In this document: one piece after another, positions 1 through 13,100 of the stretch | How the letters are laid out: each line of letters opens with the position of its first letter | Numbering within the stretch: the stretch's first letter is position 1 | Assembly: GCA_030704615.1 (NCBI GenBank) | Contig: CM060732.1 | Coordinates: 54,109,053 to 54,173,052, forward strand | Origin: Takakia lepidozioides | Lineage: Eukaryota > Streptophyta > Takakiopsida > Takakiales > Takakiaceae | DNA: 64,000 bases | Reading direction: 5' to 3' | Notes under the pieces: generated by a model | Database searches by the model: none | Told to the model about the DNA's origin: nothing | Seen by the model: the letters and a program-made list of their open reading frames with translations, nothing else | Program-made: the position numbers and the translations under genes

Positions 1-1002
1 AAGCTCAATAAGAAGACCAGCATCACTGTACCTCAGGAAAAGGAACTCATTCTTCCCTCCTCCTCAGTGATGTGCTGCACTTGGAAGTGCTTACAACATC
101 CGTTAATCATGTGCCATGAGTAGTTGTACAATGAGAGGTACACTTCTGTGCTGATAATGGGTCCTGTCTTTGAGTTTGTAGTTAGAATATGTGGGCATGA
201 TGCTCTCACCCGTTTCTTCTACTAATATCCATCTGCTAAAATGTGGTGAAGCTCCAAATGCTCTGCTCACTCCCAGTACGTTTTGCTTACGGAATTAAGT
301 GCAGCGTACTGTACGTATCACTTACCTTCTACCCAGTACCTTGCACTTGCGTGCACCACTGACATACTCGGAAGCAGTGTTTCCCTGGCGGGGCCACCTG
401 TGACTTGGGAGTGCCCATGTGGTGAAAATAACGAGGCGGCAGGTCTGGAAAGGTAGCTGTATGACAGGTGGCACGTTCTAACGGGTCCACGATGGCGTGA
501 TCAGGCACCTGATATTCCACTGCTGGCGCTTTCTGGCAAATATTTCAGATTTTACCCCATATAATTTCTTGTACAGGTAGCTAAGTCATTTTCCAAAGGG
601 GGCGAAATCTGGCAAAATTGCTTGGAACTTGGAAGAGGATCCTGTACACATAACTGAAGGATGGCCCTCATATTCTTTTTCACGACCCTGTACCCCGCTG
701 GGAGCGTGTTGAGGTAAGTTAAGTTGATCCATTAGGTTCCACGATTTTGCAAAGGAATTGCTATGCATGGGAAGTGCAGCATTGAAGACGCAACAGAGTG
801 ACAAGATGAATCGTCATCCTTGAAAAGGATTGGAGTCACACTCATTGATGTTGAAATTGTGTTGATGGAAGCTGTGTACACGCCCACAACAAGTTGTTGA
901 AGCAGGCTTTCTTCTGGGCCAGGTCGAGTGGACTCTGAAGATTTCTTAGAATCCATTTTTCCAACTATCTCAATCTCCCTCACCAATTACTCTGACAATA
1001 TT

Positions 1003-1260
1003 TTCGCCGGGTTTGGGCGCCGTCGACTCCTCCAGCAACCCCCTGTCAAATCCTTCCCACCCCCTCGTACCCAAGACTCACATTATTGCTGTGAAATGAC
1101 GAGTAGTTTATTGGAAAGGCGATGGCCACGGGAGCTAGTATGGAATGTTGATGGACGGGCGTACTGTCACCCCTGTGTATGCTGTAACTTCTTTTTTGTA
1201 GGTCAAATTTTGACACCAAGTGGGAGTTTCACCGAAGGGAGTGACAGGGAGTGTCACCCC
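1003..1260 (+). repeat. Diverged dispersed repeat related to the hAT-like element interior
   Basis: A block at 1003-1080 resembles 22591-22670, sharing the core CTGTCAAATCCTYCCCACC and its flanks. A second block at about 1198-1245 (GTCAAATTTTGACACCAAGTG and onward) resembles about 22898-22940. Both blocks lie in the same order and orientation as in the hAT-like element. No terminal repeats or target duplication are visible here, so this is a truncated or very old copy, or a repeat that both places acquired independently. Confidence 0.5.
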
Positions 1261-2180
1261 CATGAGGAGTGGACCGATTAAACTTGTTGGGCTCCCACAT
1301 GCTTTATCTAACAAGCTCTTCAAGAGTTTTGCAGTGATATAATTTTGGGATAGTAGCATATATCAGGTTGTTGGCTTTGTACTACATTAATTACTCTTGT
1401 TCCAAACAAATCTCCTCACAAGCATGAGAGTGAGGAATTGGGAGACGAATGTAGAGGGTTAGAAGTCTGGACATTGGAGCATCCGCAAGCTCATCCGTTG
1501 CAGGAGACTTGGGAAATAAGGACCGTCATCTGCGTGGGGACAGAAGAGAGAGAGAGAGAGCTATTACAATCTATCAAAGCAGGAATGGCGTTCATCGTTT
1601 GCCTCTACTTGGCTTAAGAATAGAAATCGGTTCAATGGCCTCCAAGGAGTGTTAAATTTTTATCTAATTTTAAGAAACAAGGGACAGATGCCCTGGACAG
1701 AGGCCAAAAGCTCCGGCTAGGTAGCCCTTCTCGGACAATGTCCTTCAAATCAATTCCATGCTTTCTGGGATAGGTGACGTGAGCTTACGTGTATTGCAAC
1801 AGGAACAATTGTACAATCTAAAGAAGGATCGGACAGAGCTAGAATGCACAAGTGGCCAATTGCTGCACGTGATGACCTTCAAGTGGGGCCTCGGAGCTCC
1901 AGGGATTATGGACTAGATACAATGGCTCATAGCATTCTCGGGATCCAAAGCAGATGGAAGAGCAGCATGTGACGTTCTGGTTCGCGACCTTCTTGCATGT
2001 TGTTGAACAATATGTTCCACCATTTCAGGTTTCTTTTACAGGGAGTTTCCTTCCTTGCCAAATATGGGATGGATGTGTGAAGATCGAGCTAATTATGGCA
2101 AGCCGATTTTACGTGTTTGATCGTATTTCCTTCTGCTTTGGACATTGTACGAGTTGCAATTCCAGCCCATTCCAGTTCGT

Positions 2181-2370
2181 TTGCACACCTTTTGCTGGTA
2201 GAGCCGAAAATTCGACTGAGCTTGTCCAACGTGCTTGATTTCAGGTTAGCGGCCGCTCCATGAGATGGATCCTTAACCTGTGTCTCTGTGGAACTGAGAT
2301 TAGGATGCCTCTGAATTGCTACCGAATGATCGCTTGAAGCTAAGGCACTATCAAACTGTGAGCTCTTCAT
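2181..2370 (-). CDS. Candidate first exon of an unidentified minus-strand gene
   Basis: From an ATG at 2370 the minus strand is open for about 60 codons, rich in Ser, Lys and His, up to a possible donor (AAAAG|gtgtgc) near 2181. It would be transcribed divergently from the GABA transaminase, about 170 bp from that gene's start codon. Two further minus-strand stretches with plausible acceptors (about 935-745 and 522-345) could be downstream exons; the last is rich in Cys and His. I recognise no domain and could not join them with confidence. It may not be coding. Confidence 0.2.
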
Positions 2371-2536
2371 CTGTCGTGGTCAAGGAAAAATTCTGAAATT
2401 CACTAGCTTAGTGTTGGAAACTCAAGCGTTTGACTGTGATGTTATTGTCTACGATGATTCACGTACATCGACTCTGCAGTTCGGGAAAGTAGTCATATAG
2501 TCTCAAATTCGCAGGTGATATCTTGCGACTAAGTAA

Positions 2537-5500
2537 ATGGCGCCGGTCATTCAACACTGGGCGGAAGTGGAAGGGGCGCGCGGTGTAGGCGGAACCACAA
2601 AGCCTCATGAGACGTCTTCTGAATCTGTCGCTGATAGATTGTAAGTGTGGTCTACTGAATTCTTTGTGTTTGTGTGTGTTCCCTTGTTAGAAAGAAATGA
2701 AATGAAACTTTATAGCGTCCGGTGAAAGCTCAAAGTTGAAAGAACAATTATGAAAGGAAGTTCATAACGTCCATGACGCTAATAGAAAAGACAGAATGAA
2801 AGAGAAAAAAAGGAAAGAAATGTAGACGTCGCCCTAAGGGTCCAGAGGAGAAAGGGAGGAACTGATAACCGTATGCCACAGCTAATCGGAGAGTGAGAGG
2901 GACCGAAAGCAATTGCTGTCTTGGCAGGTCTATTGGCCATTCTATGTTGGCGCCGTTCACATCAGGGTGGCAGCAGGCAAACACAGAACCCCTAATTATT
3001 GCGAAAGGAGAGGTACCAGGATCTTGTCCTTATGCTCTTATGCTCAAAGCCAGGTGTTCCGCTCAAACTGGGCGCGGGGTCAATGGCCACAAGGCTACGG
3101 CAAACAACGTCTTATGAGTACATTCTCTAGGCGTTTAGGTGCATAAGTTTTTGGTTACAGGGAAATTTATAGTGCATGTTAACTGGTTGATGACTCAATA
3201 GAAATGTTTTGGTCACTGGGTGGGTGCTGGTCAAACACCTTGTCAAAGCTACTAAGTTGTATTTAGACCAGGTTCAATTTCTCAACACTGACCCCATTTC
3301 TGAGTTTGTTGGAGAGTCATATTTGACTCAAACCAGTGCGGAGGTAAAGTTCTGATATTTGCATTTGCCATTGGTAATAGCTGCTGCCATGGACCCGTGC
3401 AGAGATGAATTCTGAGCCTGAAAAATTTCTGTCCATGACAAATTTGACCCAAGGAGCTACCATCTTGGGTTAGCTATATTTGAGCGTCAATGTCACATTT
3501 CCTTACAAACGATGTGTAGCAGCAGGAATTTGCTTGTCCATGTTAAAGCCTTATCAACAAGGGGTCAAATCCGTTCATTCCCAAACTTATACTAGGTACG
3601 CTAAGCTGGGGTTTGGATACAGGGCGTTTATGTCTGGGATAAGCATGGTAAAAAGTACCTGGATGCTTTGGGAGGCCTCTGGTGCACCTCTCTAGGTGAA
3701 ACCTGAACTAGGCTTATTTCTCCTCTATTGTTCATTATCTCTTGTGAGCTTTGCTGTGGAGCACCATGCCACAGCGTTTGGATTGACTTCAGAGTGTCCT
3801 GTATTACCAGTCTTCTAGATTGTGAAATGGAGTAAAATTTTATCCGCCAGAACCTCTTTGTAGTTCAATCTATCCACCGATAGCTGCTGCAAGAATCCTA
3901 AATAGTGTTGTTTTGACTTTGTGTTTTGTGCTCGCATGAAAGAAATCTAAAATGTTTTTGCTGGCTCATGGAGGCTCTGATGGAAATCTGAGATTAAGTG
4001 GCGTTTGGCAGGATTTAGTGAGAAACGGTTGGTGAATGCAGCTACAGAGCAACTGAATACCTTGCCTTTCTATCACTCCTTCTGGAATCGCACTACACAG
4101 CCTTCTCTGGTACTCAGTCATTCAGGCATAGGTTTGTATCATGATACTCTAAACAAATTGGACTAGGTAAGTTAATGAGGTCAAGAAAACTAGGCAAGGA
4201 TTCAAGTTGTTACCTACAGCAGGCTAGCACCAGCATTGAGGATGCCATTGTTGAAACAATGGGTGCACATTGGTAGCAAACAGGTTCATGGTTGGTGTTA
4301 CTGGTTTTTGTGGGTGGCAGGATCTCGCACGCGAGCTCATTGAAATGTTCAAGCCTGTGCAATTGGGCAAGGTCTTTTTCTGCAATAGCGGTTCAGAGGC
4401 AAACGACACGCAGGTACCGTGCTTTGAATCAGGAGTTGTGAATTGCAATGCAATGGAGGTATATGTGAGCCAGGTGATGTTTTCACATATGCAAGTACAG
4501 GACATATTTTTCTGCATGTGGCTGCACCTCTTGACATCAATGGGTTTCTTATATGTATCTGGTGTATTGTACTTCATCTGTCATAGAACTATGGACTCAG
4601 TGTAGCAGGCTATGCCCTTGGTCAGGTGAAGCTGGTGTGGTACTACAACAACGCTTTGGGGAGGCCTAAGAAGAAAAAAATTATTGCTCGTCAGAAAGCG
4701 TAATTCTTGGTCTCTACTTGTATGACATGGGGGTGGCATCAAAGCTAAGATGTTTTGTAGCTGGTGGTCTGTGATCTCATGCTATTGTTTTTGTTTGGAG
4801 TAGAAGTGAATCAAGTTTGGTAAATCATTGCTATGTATGTAGTTTATTTGGCTCTTACATCGATCTAATTTTGATAATTTGTTTGTACTCTTCCATTTAA
4901 TGACCATTGCGAATGGACAGTGAGATGTGGGATGTTCAGGATGCAGCTTTATATATTGCACAGACTATCGAACGGTGGATGACAATCATAATCCCTTAGT
5001 CAGGAAATTTCTTTTGTGCATTGGATTCTCTTGACAATTGAATGAAATGACACTTTCAACTCTTTTGCATTGGCAGGTACCATGGATCAACACTCATAGC
5101 TGCTAGTCTTTCAGGGTATGTGGGTGCTTCAGAAGAGATATCTAAAATAACCTATCTTTTCAGAATGGGCATTTTGCCATGTAGATCTTGGGTGCATGGA
5201 CTACTCATTGACTAGCTAGCTGAGGCGCACAGGCTCACTTGTACATGTCTGAGTTTCTCAATTGGAAAAAGGATTGCTGATGATTTGCATTCTCTTCAGT
5301 GTTAGTTCGGAGTTTGAGTTTGAGCTCATCTCATCGGAGTTATCGGTAATGTGGCAGTTTGACACCACTTCATCAAGGCTGGGATTTGCCAAAAGATTTT
5401 GTGTTACATACAGATTGCCCGCATTATTGGCGCTATCATTTACCAAGTATGGCAAGTTCCTGTTACCACTCAACTCTAGTCCAATTTATGAGGTGTATTA

Positions 5501-8500
5501 CAGTGCATTCTTGTAATGATCTTTATGGTTTGATGGCTCTTGTGGAAGGTATTTTGACACCATCTTTTCTTTCAAACTCACTAAGCTTCTCATAACATGC
5601 TGGTTTGTTTGTGTATGACAATGCTTCAACATGATGTCCCTACAGTACTAATTTTCGTTGGGGTCTTGAATGCGATATTTGATCTTGAGGTGATTTGAAG
5701 GGTCAGAAGAGATTCATATCTTCACAATTGAGATCCATCGGTTGGTTTTGAAGATCACTGACAAGTGCAATGCTAAAATCAGACGAGAGTGAGGAAGAGT
5801 TCTCAACAAGATTGGCGGAGAATCTGGAAAAGCTGATTTTGAAGGAGGGGCCTGAGACAGTGAGTATTTCTTCATAGCAGTGTGCTAGTTATGTTACATG
5901 CAACAGCACCAGCACTTCGGCATGACCACATTCTTTCTCAATACAGGTTAGATGAGAACCATATTTCGGATACGAATTTCAGTGAGAAGAAAATTTATCG
6001 GCGAGGCCTTGCAAAATCATCCAAGATAAATCCAATCCTTCTAAGTTGTTGCGAAGAGCAACCGTCACTGTGTCAATAAATTCTGAGGTGTGCAGCATTT
6101 TCCTAAACCCTACCTTGTCAAAGCAAAGGCATTTCAGGCTTGGTTGCGGTTTATGCCGGTTGGATATCTAAAGGTGGCTTCTCGAGTATAAAGTGATATT
6201 CACAACAGTTAGGATCAAGCAAGGATCAGAAGCCTGCTTGCTTTTGCGAACGGAGATGACAGTCCATCTTAGGTTCTGATTGAAGAACTTTGACATGAAT
6301 CATGTCCTTACCATATTATCTTGATGCTCTTTTTGGTACAGCAGACTCTGTTGTACAAGCAGTAGGATTGTTTTTACTCTAAGCATTTACCCTGAAATGA
6401 CTTTACCCCTTCATTTTGGTTTTAGCACTGCCACATTTTACATGCAGTAAAGGGAACAGCCTTCATGAAATTGAGCCTGGGCTTGGTGTGAATGACTGAA
6501 ACCAGAAAATGACACAGCGTGCACTTTGCAGATTGCAGCTTTCATTGCAGAGCCTGTGATGGGTGCTGGTGGTGTCTTGCTACCTCCTGCAACCTACTTT
6601 GACAAGGTATCCTTGTGCCACACTATGAACAAATCATGCCTCTTTTGATGATTATGTGAGTAACTCCTGAATTTAAAACACCTAAACTAGAGTATGATTA
6701 ATTGATCCACGCACTTTCACTTGGTAGTAAGATTGGTCTCCAAGTAGTGTGGCACAGCTTGGAGACTGCTGCTTGACCTTTACTCTGCATACTGGATGCA
6801 TTCTCTTTCCAAGAGACCAAGGTTGGCAGGTTGCATAAACGAAGTGCTTTCGTCATCTTTGAGTTGTGATATAGGGCTATTTCCCAAGGTCTAATTTGTC
6901 CAATTGGGTTTGTTCAGCATTTCTCGAAACTTCAGCCTTCAAATTGTAGGTGAATTTCTTTCTGGTTGTGAATTGGCAGTTGGTGCACTAAACGTCTTTA
7001 GTTTTGGGCCTAAGAGCTGCCCTTGTAATATAGTTGTACACTCTATGTTACTGAGTATCACATTGTGATATGTGGAATTTGCAGATCCAATTGATTTTGA
7101 AGAAGTATGATATTCTTTTGATTGCTGATGAGGTGGGTGACTTCTGATCCTTGTGTGTAACCTGGTCCATACAACAATTCCCTTGAAATATGAAATCGGC
7201 TGACACTTGATACTGCTTTTTCTGTGGGGTCTGATCCAGTTTGTTTTGGATGACAGGTTATTTGTGGTTTCGGAAGACTTGGAACCATGTTTGGATGCGA
7301 GAAGTATGGCATCAAGCCTGACCTTGTGTCGATTGCTAAGGTGAGGAGTCTCTGTGCACCTGGGCCCCCTATCCATGGGGTGCCTAGCAGGCCAATGTGT
7401 TTTCACGTGTAAGTTGAAAACAACTAACCGCAAACCAAGCACCAAGGAAGGAATGAAGAATGTATGGCCTTATCTGTGGTTTGCAAATTCTTGGTTTGAC
7501 AGGCACTTTCATCGGCGTACATGCCTATTGGAGCAGTTCTTATGGCTCAGCATGTCTTCGAGGCAGTGGCCTGCCATAGCAATAGCCTTGGCAAGATGTC
7601 AAACCTAGTCCTTGACTGACTGACCTGTTCATGCTGTAGCTTCTCTAGCATTGTTTGCAGGCATATTAGTTGGCTAGTCTATGATATCTTTGCAAAATTG
7701 TGGCCTTTTCTAAGAAGCTGAACTCCAAGAAAAGTTAGATCTGAGGGATGTGCATTGCAGGAAGGCACGGCATTTAGTTACAGATGTTGGATTGAAGAGA
7801 AGAATTGCTTGTAATGTGATAGGCATATTCGCACATGGGTTCACAAATTCTGGCCATCCAGTGTCAAGTGCAGTGGCTTTGGAAACTTTGCGCATCTACA
7901 AGTACAGCCATCTCTGCTCAATGCCACATAACCTGTTGCTCTAAATAAACTTCTTTCTACAGTTTGTGCAATTTTCCTTAGTTTGAGCAACATGAAGCAT
8001 AGAATAGGTCATGATCCATACTACCAGGTCATCTCCCAATGTGGCGCTGCTTCCTGAGATCTCCTATACCTGAATAGTAGTTGATACTTGCCTCTTTGTC
8101 AGGGAGATGATATGTACAAGAGGGTTGTGTTCATTGCAGGGAGAGAGAGATATTAGTGCATGTGAATGGAGTTGCACCCATTTTTCAGGAAGGCATGAAG
8201 GACTTGGCAGACAGCCCAATTGTGGGAGAGGTAAGGATCATGACATCTCAGTCTTCACTTTTTGAGAACTCTTCTCAGGGCTGGGATCAAGCCAATGATC
8301 CGTAATACTAAACCGTGTGAATCCATGCAATTTTCTACATGACCTTTTGAAAACTCAAAGAGATACTTCACAGTTGCCAACAAAAGGGATGGTTTATGGG
8401 TGGGAGCAGATCAGAGGAACGGGGTTGGTATTGGCCATTGAATTCACTGCAGATAAGCAGACAAAGGAGTTGTTCCCTGTTAACTGGGGTATGTTGCCCT

Positions 8501-9247
8501 TGGCCTGACATAAAGATTGATGCAAGGGTATCTGTATAGGAGCTATTTCTGTGTCTATATCTGTACATTTTGTTCAAGTAGATAAAGTTGACTAGTTTTT
8601 GGGGGGATTGATTGCTCAGTGTCTGGTGGGAGCCTTGTTATTACTGAAGCCTAGAAAGAATGTGACAAAACACATATTACATAGAGGAGTTGAACAAACT
8701 ATGCTCTTGGGGTGGCCAGTGGTCGGAACGTACTTTGCAGGGGAATGTACAGCAATGGGCATGCTGGTGCGTGTGTCGGGTGACATCGTTATGATGGCAC
8801 CTCCCCTCATCATTACACCTACAGAAATCCATGAGGTAGGACCATGTTTCAATTTAGTCTTACCACTTGTAATGTATGACTAGTTGGATGTTAAGTTGAA
8901 GAGTGAGAAATACAGGCCTGGAAGAACGACTTGACCTCCATTTCTCACATTTGGCTAGACTCTTCCCCCACTAATCAAAACTGCCTACACGTTTCTGAAA
9001 CAACAAAACTCTCTCCCCTTGCTCTCCATGCTTGTATGCACTGGCTGCTGAGTTGTATCTTAATGATGGCTCGTTGATGGCTAAAGGTGCATGGGAGAAT
9101 AGTTTCTGAAAAATAAGGCATAAGAAAGGTACTTCATCTCATCACTAACTCATGTTGCTTGCACAGATTATACAAATGTCAGGGGCAGCATTGAAGGTGA
9201 CAGAGAAATATGTCGCTGAGTTGCAGGTCAACACTAGAAAGGTCTGA
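2537..9247 (+). CDS. GABA-T: Gamma-aminobutyrate transaminase (pyruvate-type, PLP-dependent class III aminotransferase)
   Basis: The enzyme transfers the amino group of GABA to pyruvate or glyoxylate, giving succinic semialdehyde in the GABA shunt. I assembled 18 exons: 2537-2640, 2928-3012, 3623-3695, 4012-4109, 4321-4413, 4626-4699, 5077-5115, 5358-5446, 5783-5859, 6532-6606, 7085-7132, 7257-7340, 7503-7590, 7823-7901, 8140-8230, 8410-8488, 8720-8835, 9167-9247. All phases agree, giving 1473 nt and 490 aa; plant POP2-type enzymes have about 500. Landmarks along the protein are [84 protein letters not shown], the PLP-lysine region [18 protein letters not shown], and GMLVRVSGD. The start ATG is preceded directly by an in-frame TAA. 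The first 35 residues contain several acidic residues and do not look like a typical mitochondrial presequence. Intron 13 uses a GC donor. The family assignment is firm; the compartment is open. Confidence 0.93.
7591..7822 (+). other. GC-AG intron in the GABA transaminase gene
   Basis: The exon before this intron must end with one base of a glycine codon to join the next exon in phase and give the conserved LG-IFAHGFT segment. That puts the donor at CTTG|gcaaga and the acceptor at gatag|GC. No GT donor in the neighbourhood gives a conserved reading frame. GC-AG is the best known minor form of U2-type intron, and gcaag matches its consensus. Confidence 0.75.
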
Positions 9248-10158
9248 AGACAGCAGCTCGCACACATTACCACTACATTGCTGTAGCTCATCACATAATG
9301 TACTCATACGACGTTTTTTAAGTCATCACAGAGTAACACCATGAGTTATTTAAGTACCATCTACTTCATATAGGGTTGGATCTCTGTCTTCCATTAGCAG
9401 AATGCAAATACTCACATGTGCCTTCTCCTTGTTAAGATGATACTGGTAAGCACTGCTGATTTTGTATTTGACTATGCACTTCGTCACTGGCCAGTAACTT
9501 TGGCCACCCTCTTCTTCCAATACCCTTCTTCAGCTGCCTCTTCTTTCACCTCCTTCTCCAATACCAACAAAGTTGTAATCTTTGTTCTTCCTTTGTGATG
9601 CGATCTGTCAGCATCATCTCTCAAATTATGCACTTCCCCAAGTCTGGGGGATCAGCGAAACTTTAGCAATTAAGAAATAAGCATCAGACTTATCACTTTG
9701 TGGATTCAAACTTAGTTCAATAGATCATCCTTTCTTCCACTCCCTGTGGGTCCCTCATGCCCCTCATAGCAAGTTCCGCCTTTTGACCCTTTGATCTCCT
9801 CTTCTTTCTTCTTTCCCACTCTCCTCCCCTTTGGTCCAAAACTATCCCCACCAAGTCACAGACTCCCTGACCTACCAATCCATGCACTATAAGCCACATG
9901 CTCTCCAAGTCTGTCCAGCCAGGGTAAAGGCCTTTCCCACATATGTGAAGCTATGCAATATCTCAATCCACTTATAGAAGCCTCGTAAGGCTGTGTCATC
10001 AAGTCCAAAGAGCCTTGGCTATTGAAGGACTGTCTTTCACTGTTCTGTTTGTGCCTCTTACGGATAAGAGCTTCCATCCATGATATGGATGAAGTCCGCA
10101 TTTCCCTTAGATACCGATGCGCAACCACAAGACTGGGCTGCTCGAGAGTGCAGCAGCT
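9248..10158. other. Intergenic: GABA-T 3' flank and FKBP upstream region
   Basis: This holds the 3' UTR of the GABA transaminase and the promoter of the next gene. The stretch at about 9480-9860 is pyrimidine-rich. I see no coding potential that resembles a known protein and no RNA gene. Confidence 0.5.
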
Positions 10159-13100
10159 ATGGCGATGGCAGCTGCTACAGCACCATGTCTCTACGACTCC
10201 ATTTCTTCTTTCGCTTCATTTAATGCTTGTAAGTTCCCTGACGCGCAGAATGTATACCGAACATTGGTTATGAGACGTTTATCTTTCTTGGAACTGGAAG
10301 TCGTTTAGTTCTTATGCTGGGTTTGCAGGGGATCTCTGGTAGATTTGAATTTCGAGCCTCTTCGCCTTATACGCAGTGAGAAATATTTCAGAATTTAACC
10401 CAATTCAACGACAAGCACTCCTGACATTGTTCATACGAGAATCTCGGTGAGGCATGAGGAAGACAATGCGAGCTGATAACTCAGAAGCCATAAGCCTTCA
10501 GGACATACTAGATTGACCAGTTTACTCAAGTTTGGGTCCGTGTAATTGGCTGCCATGCGTGTCTAACTTGTCACATTGGACGCTATTCAGCTTGGGCATT
10601 TGGCACACACCCAGTGTAATCGTTATGATGGGGTAACACAAGGCTGCAACGTACTCACAGTGATATGCTTCCATAAGTTCGACTTTTGGCAATTGTATCT
10701 CAATTGACCGTTTTTATACCGCATAACGGCATGGGGTGTCTCTCTCTCCATTGGATGCAAAAAAATTCCTTAACCCACGCTTTTTTTGGGGTACCTCCCT
10801 GACAAGTGAGCTTGCTCGCCGTGCTGTACCATTGTTTCACTCACAGTGTGCCTCCTTTTTGTCGTTTCTGCATTGTGTAATGATATTCAAGGAATTGTAC
10901 AAGCAAAGGCGAGTCACGTCCTGCAAGAGCCCGCTGAAAGGAACAATATGGTTTATCCAGGTTCAGTGCAAAGTAGTATTTCTCTGAACTCAACCTGAAG
11001 GAAAGCCCAGGCCTTTGATATCAATGGCGCAATGGCCTGGTTGAGAACCTCAAAGAAGATGAGATTGTGCTGTGCGTGCGTGTGAGAGAGACAGAGTTCG
11101 CAAGGTCTAGGAGAATAAAGTACAAAGTGTAGACGTTCAATATCTTTTCCGGTTGTGGTAGGTTGGAAGAAATTAGGTGTTGCCAAGGCGCCATCATTGT
11201 TGGCGGAGCGATGTAGCAGCAGCACCTCAACCTTGGCCATGGCTTGTAAGACCGATGTCAAGTCAATATCCAGGAGAGAAGTCAGCCTGGGGAGTCTTCT
11301 TGCAGGATGTTCTTTAGGTCTATTCTGCGCATCCCATCTTTCTGCTTGCACTTATGCAAAACTTTCTGCATAATAACTTGGGGAGGTGATCCATGCTGAT
11401 CGAACAGTAGCATAGCAGACATTGCTCCAAGAGGAAAGCGAAGTTCAGGAGGCAGCCCCACAATGCACCATTTGGCCAGCAGGGAAGAATATGTTTGTTA
11501 CTGATCCATTGATGAGATAGTTAGTGACCATCATAAAATCTTGTCCAATCCTGGAGGGACTGGGCGCAGCCACCAGTAACATGGTTATGGTTGAGGAGGC
11601 GGGAGCTGTCTCATCAAGCAAGCGGGCTGTAAGCTTCCAACTTTATCAAAAAATGATTTTTACATCAAACACTTGCCATGCAAATAGTTTTCAATGGTAG
11701 CACAGGTCCTGTCTACCTGTTCATCACATGAGGGCCACAGAAGTTGTGAGAGAGTGCACTCTATCTACAAATCATGTGCAAGTACAGACAGTATATTTCC
11801 TTCAGGCTGTACATATGCACCATTATTGTTGTGACTACAGAACACAAGTTGACGCTGCTTCTTTACAGCTACACAACACTTTCTTAACCTGTATAGGCAC
11901 CTGTTTTGAGGGAAAATAGGTGGTATGGATGGCAGCTTCGGTCTGAACAAGTTCCCGAAAGTGAGTTCAAGACGCTTCCCAATGGCCTCAAGTGAGTCTG
12001 GTCCTAAACCTTGCCTTGCCTCACCCTCAGGGGTGTCATGCAAAAGTGCATAGTGTGTTGAACACGGAGTGTCCCCCCCCAAACTTGGCTCAAAAAAATT
12101 CGAAAGGCACCCAGAGAAGGAGCTGAATGAGGCCTTGGTTTACTAACAGGAATATCCTCAAGATCTCGTTGAATGCCTCCTCCAACAAACCCAAAACTTT
12201 CCATCAAGCTTACCGCCGATGGAGGGTATAGCGCAAAGAGAGAAAGAAACTTCATAACGAACAAACACAAACACTTAGTCAGTTTACACTGGTTATAGAT
12301 GCTTGAGCTGTCTTTCCATGCTGCTAGTCACACTAAATCTCCAATTTCAAGCTTTCAAGGTGTGCCATTTGACGAGGAGTAGGCTGTTTTTGGCACATGC
12401 AGATATTATGATGTGAAGGTGGGAGGTGGGAAGGCAGCTGAGAGGGGCTCCCGCGTGGCGGTCTGTCTATAGCTACCCAGCAAAGCAAATGTTTCTAGGG
12501 TTGTATAGGTCCTCAGCAAAGCAAAAGACTTTGTAGGATTGAAAAGCTGCACAATCTGTGAAGACTGGGTGTGCATGCAGGCACATCATTTGCTAGGTTG
12601 TTTTACACACTTCTCCATGGGAGAGAGGGATAAAGATGTCAGTGCAAAGTGGAGGGGATGATACTCTGTTACATCTTGAAATACTCTGAGATGATCAGTT
12701 GTGATGAAATGACTTGGGGGTGCAGGTACACTATGTGGCAAAGTGGAAAGGTGTGACATTTATGACAAGCCGGATGGGAATGGGGGTCACCGGGGGCACA
12801 GTGAGTCCAAGCTTTCCACATACCTCACCTTTGGTTGGCTACATGTGCTGCAAAGTGTTCTTGGACTCTTCATGTATGTTGATGTCTCAACGAAAGAGCT
12901 GTCACCACTGTCACCCTTTTTTTCCCCTTCATAGCTGCAGAAGTTCTGCCATGTTCACTCCACCTCACCATGTGTCCAGAAGGTTGGATACAATGAGATC
13001 GCCTGTTAAGTGACAGGATTAACATTTGAGAGAGAAGGTTCCCACCTGTCACTTGGTGATGATATGCAAAGCCTTCAGCAGCTTGTCAAAATCCAAGTTG

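Larger units (their letters stand above)
1..2536. other. Upstream region without a confident gene
   Basis: No product is recognisable here. Minus-strand open stretches at about 345-522, 745-935 and 2181-2370 could be exons of a gene running away from the GABA transaminase, because they are bounded by plausible AG/GT sites, but they match no family I know. A (GA)n tract lies near 1546-1560, and a repeat related to the hAT-like element at 22.45-23.29 kb lies at about 1003-1260. The interval just before 2537 must hold the promoter and 5' UTR of the downstream gene; I see no clear TATA box. Confidence 0.5.
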
